This document shows positions 55,205 through 64,000 of a DNA stretch of 64,000 bases, piece after piece. Position numbers and translations under genes: made by a program. Position 1 is the first letter of the stretch. Every line of letters begins with the position of its first letter. A model generated the notes under the pieces. The model saw nothing but the letters and a program-made list of their open reading frames with translations. It did not search any database and was not told the origin of the DNA. Source of the DNA: Rhizomys pruinosus (taxonomy: Eukaryota; Chordata; Mammalia; Rodentia; Spalacidae); assembly GCA_009823505.1 (NCBI GenBank), contig VZQC01009936.1:1668602-1732601 (forward strand), read 5' to 3'.

Positions 55205-55357
55205 GTTTTCAAGATGGCTCAGCCGTTAAAGTTACCTACTGCTCTTCCAGAGGACTCGAGTTCAGTTAGGAACACCCAAAACTGCCTGTAACTCAGATCC
55301 AGGGCTATGACCCTGTCTGGCTTCCTCAGCATACCCTGGCATACACTCACACAGATA

Positions 55358-55410
<53 letters not shown>
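55205..55410 (+). repeat. B2-like SINE with (CA)n tail
   Basis: Duplicate of 29597-29820. The CA run here is longer and purer (55360-55408). Confidence 0.88.
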
Positions 55411-55509
55411 TAAAAATAGAATAAACAGGTTTTTTGAAATCCTAGTATACCAAATCCAGCAACATATGAGAAAAATATAATGACCTATTAAACTTTATCA
55501 TTGAAATGC

Positions 55510-55749
55510 TAGGTGAGGTTAATCAATGCTTGGTGGCCCATGCCTTTATCCCCAGCCCTTTTGATTGTGAGCCTGAGCCTTTAATGGCTGTGTCAATCCT
55601 CCTGCCCTCCCCAGCACTTTTGAGGCAGAGGCAGGCAGATCTCTGTGAGTTCAAGGGATCTGGTCAACATAAGGAGTTTGAGTCTAGCTGGAGATATAGG
55701 AAGACCCTGTTTCAGAAAGAGGGAAAGAAAGAAAGAAAGGCAAAAAAGT

Positions 55750-55808
<59 letters not shown>

Positions 55809-55875
55809 GCAAAAAAGTAAGAAAGAAAGAAGGAAGGAAGGAAGGAAAGAAAAAAAGAAAGAAAAAAAGAAAAGT
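55510..55875 (+). repeat. B1 SINE with expanded GAAA/GGAA tail
   Basis: Same B1 with internal insert as 29920. The tail has grown to about 150 bp and contains a repeated ggcaaaaaagtaagaaag motif, so it was locally duplicated. Confidence 0.88.
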
Positions 55876-56274
55876 CTATTCGAGCTTCAACATGTAAAAA
55901 CCAATGTAAAGAGGAATTCAGGGATGGAAGTTCATGGCTGCAGTCTCAGTACCTGGGAGGCTGAGTCAAAAGGATCATGAGTTCTAGGCTGGCCCTGGTT
56001 ACATAGTGAAACTCTGTTCAGAAACAAAAGACAACCACCACGAACAAACAACAGAGTACATTAATAGAATAACAGGGAACAATAATTCGAATACCTTTTT
56101 CTAACCAGCAGACTTAGAAAATTAAGAACAGAAGAAAATTTCTTCAACATAATTGAGGCCAACTATGAAAACTCTGTAGTTGACATCATAATCCAGACCT
56201 AAAGACTAAAACTGTTTCCCCCAAGGCCAAGACCAAGATACTTTCACCATTTCACTTTCAAATTAGTATTGATG

Positions 56275-56865
56275 GGGCTGGACAGATGACAGATGACTCG
56301 GTTGTTAGGAGCACTGGCTGCTCTTGTGTAGGACCACATGCACATGGGGGCTAACAACTGTTCTTAACTCCCTTTGCAGGGATCCAGTGCCCTGTACGGT
56401 CCTCTGCAGGCACGGCAGAACATAGGTGTATTTAGGTGTACTTACACAAATGCAGGGAATACATTCACACACATAAAATAATAAAATTTAAAAGATTTAA
56501 AAACCAAAATAGCACTCATAGATCTACCCAAATCATTAATTAATAAAAAGAAAATACACACCCAAATAGATGAGGATAAAGTAATCTTTCTTCATAAGTA
56601 GATTTTTATTTGTAGAAAAATCCTAAAGATTACACAGGCAAAAACTAATAACTGAACTACATGATACAAAATCCTGAAATACCATTTCTTCATGTAACAT
56701 TGGCACTGAACAATCTAAAAAGACATTGAAGAATATCAGTACACCTGCAAAACATCAGAAAAAGTAAGAGAGAGGGGGCTGGGACTACAGTGCTATGTAG
56801 AACACTTGCCTAGCACATGCGAGGCCATGAGTTCAATCCCCAGAACCACAAGCACCACAAAATGA
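56275..56865 (+). repeat. B2-like SINE and ID SINE
   Basis: B2-like at 56275-56490 and ID at 56775-56865, as at 30583 and 31087. Confidence 0.82.
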
Positions 56866-56869
56866 TGGA

Positions 56870-58735
56870 CAAAGAAATAACTGAAAGAAAGATGTCTAAT
56901 GATCCTTCTTTGCAGAAGACCTGATCCCGTACTCTAAAAGCCCTAAGAACCCACCAGAAAACTCTTAAATGATGAAACACTCTGGACAAGTAGAAGAATA
57001 CACAATAAACACCCCAAATCAATAGAGTTTCTGTGTACCAATAACAAACTCGTTGTCAAATGAGTCAGGGGACAAATCCCACTCACAATAGCTTCAAAAA
57101 GTAAAACAAAATACCTAGGAACAAACCTAACCAAGGAGGTGCAAGATCTGTACAAGGGAAACTTGAAGACACTGAAGGAAGAAACTGAAGAAGACAAGAG
57201 AACTTAGAAAATGTTCCCCTCGTGGACTTGTAGAATTACTGTAAAAATGGCTACACTGCTAAGTGTAATCCACAGAGCCAATGCAGTCCCCATCAAATCC
57301 CAATGGCATTCTTCATAGAATGAGAAAAACACAACCATAATGTTTAGTGGGCATGGTGGTACACACCTCTAATCCAAGCACTTGGGAGGCAGAGGCAGGT
57401 GGATCTCTGTGAGTTTAAGGCCAGCTTGGTCTACACAGTGAGCTCTAGGCTAGCTAGGACTAAAGGGAGTCCCTGCCTCAAAAAGACCAACATTATATGG
57501 AAGCAGTAAAAACTCTAAATAGCTCAAATAACCCTTAAGAGATGGAGCAATGCTGCAGGAATCACAATCCTCAATTTCACATTATGGTATAGGCCCATAG
57601 TAAGAAAAAGACATGATACTGACACAAAAGGGCACACAGACTAAGGGAATAGAATAGGAGACCAGAAACAAGTTCACCAGCCACAGCCACCTAATTGCAC
57701 AAAAATAATGTAAAATAAAACATGCATTGTAGAAAAGACAGCATCTTTAACAATGGTTCTGGAAAAATCATGTTTTCTTATGTAGACAAATGAAATTAGT
57801 TCCATATCTTTACTCTTTAAAAAAAAGTTACGAAAACAAAATAAAAAAAATCATTTCCAAATCCATCAAATCCCTTAATATAAGATCTGAAACTTCGAAA
57901 TTCCTAGGGAAAAACTCTTCCAGATATAGGCAAAGCTCATTTTGAAATGATTCTATTCACATAGGAAATAATTCCAAGTACAGACAGATGGGAATGCATA
58001 CAATTTAAAGTCTCTGGGGAGCTGGAGAGATGGCTCAGTGGTTAAGAGCACAAACTGCTCTTGTAGAAGACCCGGGTTTGATTCCCAGCACCCACATGGT
58101 GGCTAAGAACTGTCTTTAACTCCAGTTCCATGGGAATCCAACACGTTCTTCTGACATCCACAGAATTGAATGACATGGGTCCATCTACTTACGTGCAGAC
58201 AGTACACTGATACACATAAAATAAAAACAAGTAAATCTCCTGCATGGCAATCAGTAAAGTGAGGAGATAGCTAACACAATGGGATGAAATCATTGCTGAT
58301 TGATAATCAAAGAGGGGATCAATGTATACAATATATAAAGAACTTTGAAAAATAATAGACAAAGAAGCAAATCACCCAAAGAATGAAAGGGCTAGTGAAT
58401 GAAATACACAGTTCCCAAAAGATGAATTGGCCAAGAAATACTTGGAAAACATTCAACATTCTTAGCCATAAGAAAATGGAAATTACAGTTGGTTTGAGCT
58501 TCCTTCTCATTCTAAGCAGAGTGGTTACCATAAAGAAAACAAATGGAGGTAAGTGTGTAAAGAGAGAACCCTTAGTCCCTGGTGGTGGGAGTGTAAACTA
58601 CTGAGCCACCAATGAAAACTGGAACTACCACAAGACCCAAAGAAGAAGTCAACATATCACATTACTGTATGTACCAATGTGTATGCACCCAAATAATAAG
58701 TCAACATTTCACAGAGATACATGAACATCATGTCC
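56870..58735 (+). mobile_element. Old L1 ORF2, split by B1 and B2
   Basis: Duplicate of 31175-33020 with B1 at 57342-57488 and B2 at 58018-58230. Confidence 0.85.
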
Positions 58736-59310
58736 TTGTAGGGCCAGCTGGCCTGAAACTCACTATGTATACCAAGATGGACTTGAACTCACAGAGATCT
58801 GCCTGCCTCTGTGTGGAAAGTACTGGGATTAAAGACATGACTTATGGGTTTTTAATAAATGTGCAATATGTGTGCATATTTATGGGGTATACTGATAATT
58901 CAACACCTGCATGAAATATGTAATGTGGAAAGGGACGTCCGTAACAAATGGCCTTTGCCTCTCATGCATTATTTCCTCTGTTTTACACTTAAAGTCTCAA
59001 TGGGTAGCTCAGGCTACCATATCTTCCGGCCTCCGCACCACCAGTGCTAGTATTAAAGGCATAATTTCACATTCAACTTCCTTATCATTTCTTAGGGTTT
59101 GGAGATTTGAGCTTCTCTTCTGGTACTTCATAAAATATTCATGGTTTTCCTGAGGTTGTGGTGCAGGATTTCAATCCCAGGACTTGGTAGGTAGAGGCAG
59201 GCAATTCTCTGAGTTCACCACCAGCCTTATCTATATATGGAGTCCATTTCAAAAAAGACACAAACACACTCACACACACACACACACACAAACAAACAAA
59301 CAAATAAAAC
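58736..59310. repeat. B1 (minus), B1-like (plus) and (CA)n
   Basis: Reverse-strand B1 58736-58840; plus-strand B1-like 59150-59250; CA/CAAA run about 59265-59308. Confidence 0.8.
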
Positions 59311-59454
59311 ATTCAGTATGAGAAGAGAAAGAACTGAACATTTTTAAAGTTTATTTGCACAGGAAAGATTCATGAGTGGAAATTCCCAGGTTCTGTGGGA
59401 GAGAATGGTTGGACTGGAGGAGGGATCAGAGGGATAGGTTTTGTGCGCTGGTTT

Positions 59455-59860
59455 TCTTTTTTTTTTTGGTCAGGGTCTCCCCATAGCTCCAGCTGGCATG
59501 GAACTCAGGCTGTAGACCAGGCTGGCCTTGAAATCACAGAGATCTGTGTGCCTCTACCTCCCAACTGCTAGGATTAAAGGTGTGTGCCACCAGGCGGGCT
59601 TAAAGATTGTTCTTAGCTGTAATGTGGGTGCTGTGAATTGAACCTCTGCAAGAGCAGTTGGCACACTTAACCACTGAACCATCTTTGCAGCTCTGAAAAC
59701 TGACCTTTTTAATTTCTCTTTTTGAAACAGGGTCTTCCTTTTTTAGTCCCAACTGGCCTAGAGCTCACTGTGTAGACAAGGTTGGGCTTGAACCCTTAGA
59801 AATCCACATGCCTCTGCCTCACAAGTGCTAGAATTAAAGGCGTGCACTACCACACCCTTT
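59455..59860 (-). repeat. B1, B2 head and B1
   Basis: The same SINE trio as at 33730-34130. Confidence 0.88.
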
Positions 59861-59871
59861 TAAAACATCCT

Positions 59872-61170
59872 GTAGGTGCTGGGCATTCAACCAAGTGATG
59901 CTTGCCTCTTCAACCAGCACCCTACCACTGAACTACACCATCAGCTCAGAGATTTGTCTTTGTAGGCTGACAAACTTGAGATTTGTGGTGACAATCTTTG
60001 CTCTCTATGGGTCTTGGATTCTCCCCCTGAAGAGAAGAAAACCCAGGGAGCATCCATCTGATCGAATGAGACCCACCCTGATTTGAAATTAGAGGTTGAT
60101 TGATTTAAGGTTTTGGGATTAGAATTAGGTCTGCCAGCCAGGTGAGGTGGCACACACCTTTAATCCTAGCACTTGGGAGGCAGAGGCAGGTTGATATCTG
60201 TGAGTTCAAGGCCAGCCTGGGCTACATAGTCATAGAACAGCTGGGGCTGCAGGGATACCCTGTCTAAAAAAGACCAAAGCACAAACAAACAAAAAACAAA
60301 TAAAAAATAGAATTAGGTTTGCCAAACTCCTCCAAATCCCTGTCTAAACTAGATTTGATGGCATGGTTGGCACAGGGTCTGCCTGACCTCCAAGAAAACA
60401 TCCCTTCTGGGGTCTTGTCCTGTTCCTTCTCAAATGCAATGGAGATCAGGGTTCAAATGATATCCTGGGTTAGAACAGGAAAGGTGAAGCACTGTTGCTG
60501 TGATGTACGGTCAGTCAGGAGAAGGACAGGACACAGATGATCACCAGGGAGGACTCAGGGCTGGCAGGACCTGGTCATTGGACATCTTCACTTGGAGTGG
60601 GGGCAACTAGAGAAGATCCTCAGAGGAAGGTGGATGCCCAGGAATAGTTGGGGTTTAGACCCTGATGGGTGGAATGGGAGGAGCCTACACTACCAGACAT
60701 CTTCTCAGCTGGGCTAGGTCACCCAGGGGTCCTCCAAACCTGGGCTTCCCTCAGGGGCCATGCTTACCCAGGACAAGACCAGTGACAATTGTCCATCAGG
60801 TCCACTGATCCTCACTTGAATGCTTGAGACTTAAGAGTCCTCAGTCCTTGTGAAGAGACTCTGATGAAGAAAGGAACACAGGCATCCATCTGTCCTCATG
60901 TTCTGTACTCTGCATGATGCCCAGTAGGATGCACTGTGCTGGCTCACCAGGGTCAGCAAAGTGACTCTAAGGAGATCTCTGTGGGGAGACAGTTCTTCCC
61001 AGTCAGTCCTGGCCAGCATCCACCCTGGGACCTCACAGGTCAGGCTCAGCTCTTGGACCATGGTCTGGTCTGCCCCTTGTCCTGTAGAATTCCTACCAGC
61101 TTGTCAAACCCTGAACACTTTCCTGTCAACTCTTATTTTGTTGTAAATTTACCATTTTAATTCTTGGTTA
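59872..61170. repeat. U block, extended copy 6
   Basis: Left part 59872-60130 with the 70-codon minus-strand frame (59941-60153), B1 60132-60300, right part 60310-61170. Collinear with 46745-48000. Confidence 0.72.
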
Positions 61171-61194
61171 TGTTGTTTTGATTAGTGGGTTTTG

Positions 61195-61400
61195 TTTTGT
61201 TTTGAGATAGATTCTCATGCAGCTCAGACTGGCCTTGAAATCTATACATAGTCAAGAAAAGCCTTGACTTCAGATCCTGCTGTCTCCAAGTGCTGAGGGC
61301 TGGGACTGAAGGCCTCAGCTCCCACAGCCATTTTTATATGGAGCTGGGGATCCATGCAATTCAGGGCTGTATGCATCCTAGGCAGGCACACCACCAACTG
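61195..61400 (-). repeat. B1/B4-like SINE and ID-like head
   Basis: ttttgttttgagatagattc, tcagactggccttg, then an ID-like end caactgagctacatcccc. Confidence 0.6.
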
Positions 61401-61785
61401 AGCTACATCCCCATTTTAACCTCAAGAAACAAAGGACAGCATCTGATCTTCTTTTCCATCTGCAATATAGTAACACCCAAAGATGAGGCAGAGCTCCCCA
61501 GCCAGAGCAGGTAGTTATGCTGACATGCTGAGTACACTGTCTGGCTGCCCCTTATCTTATTTTTTTCCCTTACTGGATCTTGGGCCCAGAGCTGTGTTTT
61601 TGTTATTTCTGCCATTTGTTTGACCCTGTGTTACTCTGTGAGGCCTGGCTTAGAACAAGTGATCCCCTGCCTCAGGCTCCTGGATGCATGGTCACCCTGC
61701 CTGGCTGCTGCTCTTCCTTAGGAGAAGCAACTGCAGAGGTAAATCATGCCTATGCCAGCACCAAGACTCACCCTACTGGGGTGGA
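61401..61785. other. Unassigned intergenic DNA
   Basis: Contains a worn B1-like stretch (agtgatcccctgcctcaggc, 61655-61700). No gene. Confidence 0.4.
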
Positions 61786-61789
61786 GAGA

Positions 61790-62075
61790 ATCTCAGGTGT
61801 CAGGAGCACTGGCTGCTCTTGCAGAGGACCCAGGTTAGGCTCCCAGCACACACATGCTGGCTTAGAATGGTCTGTATCTGCAGTTCCAGAGGATCTGATG
61901 TCTTTTCTGACTTCCATGTGCATTACCTACATGTAGTATACTTCTACACATGAGGGCAAAACACTTATATACATAAAATAAAGAAAAGCAAATCTTTTTG
62001 TCTGTTTGGGTCTTTTTAATACAGGGTCTCCCTGTAGCCCCTGCTCTGCTGGATCTCACCATGTAGACCAGGCTA
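61790..62075. repeat. B2 (plus) and B1 (minus) fragments
   Basis: B2 lacking its first 20 bp at 61797-61985 (gcactggctgctcttgcaga to acataaaataaagaaaag). Reverse-strand B1 start at 62010-62075. Confidence 0.82.
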
Positions 62076-62346
62076 GCATTGAGAAGCAGGTCACTGCCAT
62101 GGGTCTTTGATTCTGGGAAGTGGTCTTTACTGTTCTGATCAGCTGGGTATGGCGATCAGTAGGAATCTCATCTCCTTGGACTGGGCACTCCTGTTCTCTC
62201 TGACCTCATGTAAACTGACTGTGTCCTCAGAGTCAGATGCCTCCCTCCTTCCCTCCCTCTATGATGACACATGACCTTGGCATGAACTTTTAAAAAGACA
62301 GTCCAGCATCACACACCTGGTTGGGCAGGATGCATTCTAAGAAGAA

Positions 62347-62381
62347 TCAGGTTTGTTTGTTTCTTTGTTTGTTTGTTTGTG
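62347..62381. repeat. (GTTT)n microsatellite
   Basis: tttgtttgtttctttgtttg and similar. Confidence 0.9.
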
Positions 62382-62399
62382 AAAGAATGCACAAAACAA

Positions 62400-62744
62400 A
62401 TTCAGAATTTTTTTCTTTTTTATTAAAGCAAATGACAAAGACCCAATTTACTAAGCTCAACATTTCCATAGTTCAAGAGGTGTTAGAACTGGGGAAGTCA
62501 CCAGCATTCATGCACAACTAGAAAACATCCTTAATTTGTACTAAACCAGAAATATATTATCATTGATGCAGTAATCACTGTCATTATTAAACACTGAGAG
62601 AATTGGAATACTTGTGTAGAAGGTTCCTCCTGGCAATGCTCCCTTCACAGCAGGCTGACACTAGGGCTCACAGCAACACATTCATGTCAGGAAAGTCTTC
62701 TCCTAGCACTACTACCAGTCACAGGCTCACCTTGGATAACATTT
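62400..62744. other. Unassigned DNA before the tandem array
   Basis: AT-rich text with no recognised element. Confidence 0.4.
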
Positions 62745-63600
62745 TTAAAACACCTTTCCTGGGTTTGGGTGCCTGGCTCAGGGGCCATAGTGGGGTCCTG
62801 TGTCAGGGCACAGGAGCAGCCCACCACTGCTCCAGGCAGGTAAAAACTTTGGGCATTGACCCACAGGGTGCTGGACAATTGATTTGCTGAGTTGTGGCAG
62901 AGGGGCCAGTGACTGGAGGATCTAGATTGGACCCCTAAGCCCCGGCAGAGGGTGGCTGCCTGGCTGGGTGGCCCTGCCCCCCTAGTAGGTGGAAGGAAGT
63001 GGGAAGTGGTCCTGGGTTTGGCGGCCTGGCTCAGGAGCCATACTGGGGTCCTGTGTCAGGGCACAGGAGCAGCCCGACACTGCTCTAGGCAGGTAAAAAC
63101 TTTGGGCATTGACTCATGGGGTGCTAGACAATTGATTTGCTGAGTTGTGGCAGAGGGGCCAGTGGCTGGAGGATCTAGATTGGACCCCTAAACCCCGGCA
63201 GAGGGTGGCTTCCCGGCTGGGTGGCCCTGCCCCCCAAGTAGGCGGAAGTGGGAAGTGGTACTGGGTTTGTGGGCTTGGCTCAGGGGCCATACTGGGGTCC
63301 TGTGTCAGGGCACAGGAGCAGTCTGACACTGCTCCAGGCAGGTAAAAACTTTGGGTATTGACCCACGGGGTGCTGTACAATTGATTTGCTGAGTTGTGGC
63401 AGAGGGGCCAGTGGCTGGCGGATCTAGATTGGACACCTAAGCCCCGGCAGAGTGTGGCTGCCCGGCTGGGTGGCCCTGTACTCCTAGTAAGCGGAAGTGG
63501 GAAGTGGTCCTGGGTTTGGAGGCCTGGTTCAGGGGCCATAGTGGGGTCCTGTGTCAGGGCACAGGAGCAGCCTGCCACTTCTCCAGGAAGGTACTGGGGC
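62745..63600 (+). repeat. 250-bp GC-rich tandem array, probable L1 5' UTR monomers
   Basis: The phrase ctgggtttg occurs at about 62759, 63010, 63261 and 63511, a period of about 250 bp and 3.4 units. Each unit contains ggtcctgtgtcagggcacag and ttgatttgctgagttgtggc. A short GC-rich head-to-tail array running into an A/G-rich leader is the layout of rodent L1 5' UTRs, where each monomer has promoter activity. The monomer family is not one I recognise, so the L1 reading is an inference. Confidence 0.6.
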
Positions 63601-64000
63601 ACAAGCTAAGTCAGGAATACCCCCCCACCTACAACAACTGGAATTGAGGAGAGAGTATCCAGTGCATTAAGAGAACCTTCAGAACATGAAAGGAAGAGAC
63701 TTCCAATATCCAATACATAAACAAAAGTGAAAGCCTGAAACCTAGACACGTCAACACTCCATAAACAAGGAGGAAGGAAGAAAGAAAGAAAGAAAAAAGC
63801 ATCGGAAGGAGGCAAGCAAAATAAAACAAGCTTTCAGCCTTCAACACACTGAAAAGGCATTTGAGATTTGAATCACAAAAGGGAAACCCACATGCCAGGG
63901 ACACAACAAAGGGACAACATGGGAAAGGTGCAGGATAATTCCGCACCAAGCTCTACCAACCAGGTAGGAGATAGCTACAATTGGATCCCCCTGGAGGTGA
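63601..64000 (+). mobile_element. Probable L1 5' UTR leader after the monomers
   Basis: Purine-rich, A-rich single-copy text with aggaaggaagaaagaaag. It leaves the window at 64000 before any ORF1 could be seen. Minus-strand frames here are taken as chance. Confidence 0.45.

Larger units (their letters stand above)
48200..60140. repeat. Segmental duplication, second copy (partner 22950-34400)
   Basis: Same element order as the partner. It lacks the solo LTR of copy A and has about 1 kb extra at 52.4-53.4 kb. Confidence 0.9.

Noticed and set aside
63114..63602. 162-codon minus-strand frame with internal repeats
   Set aside because: Antisense translation of the 250-bp tandem array, whose units keep the frame only partly.

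Overview
The window looks like intergenic and gene-poor DNA from a muroid rodent, probably a cricetid (vole, hamster or deer-mouse type). I base this on the dense mix of B1, B2, B4 and ID SINEs, MaLR LTRs and old L1/Lx fragments, and on the sequence type of the B2 elements. No long single-exon gene is present. Almost every long open frame is a SINE, a microsatellite or a chance frame.

Layout. 1-7.4 kb: old repeats, a 74-bp minisatellite and an L1 3' end. 7.4-14.1 kb: two versions of one 2.7-kb stretch (L1 3' UTR, B1 and a GC-rich promoter-like block). The first version is error-rich and stops exactly at a single N, which looks like an assembly artefact. 15.9-17.3 kb: a 5'-truncated processed pseudogene of Ythdf1 with target-site duplications and a B2 inside it. 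18.3-19.5 kb: a 37-copy, 33-bp minisatellite that keeps a 455-codon frame open. 19.5-23 kb: SINEs and an old relic of the gene family described next.

23-61 kb: a segmental-duplication cluster holding four minus-strand copies (A, B, C, D) of a small four-exon gene. The gene encodes a Myb/SANT-like (trihelix, ZSCAN20/MSANTD type) DNA-binding domain. I rebuilt it from splice sites. There is a TATA box; exon 1 ends ATG GAG|gtaagt. Exon 2 is 85 bp, phase 0 to 1. Exon 3 is about 303-306 bp, phase 1-1, and carries the trihelix domain. The last exon has an AATAAA. B is open (164 aa predicted). C is open and has two tandem copies of the trihelix exon (265 aa predicted). A and D are broken: both have the same exon-1 donor change, A has a 1-bp deletion, and D has a nonsense codon. 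A solo LTR inserted in copy A now supplies its stop codon. Two orphan TATA/exon-1 units (27.3 and 51.9 kb) sit upstream of A and D. The region 22.95-34.4 kb is repeated at 48.2-60.1 kb, and part of it again at 38.7-42.6 kb.

61-64 kb: SINEs, then a 250-bp GC-rich tandem array and a purine-rich leader. I read these as the 5' UTR monomers of an L1 whose body lies beyond the window.
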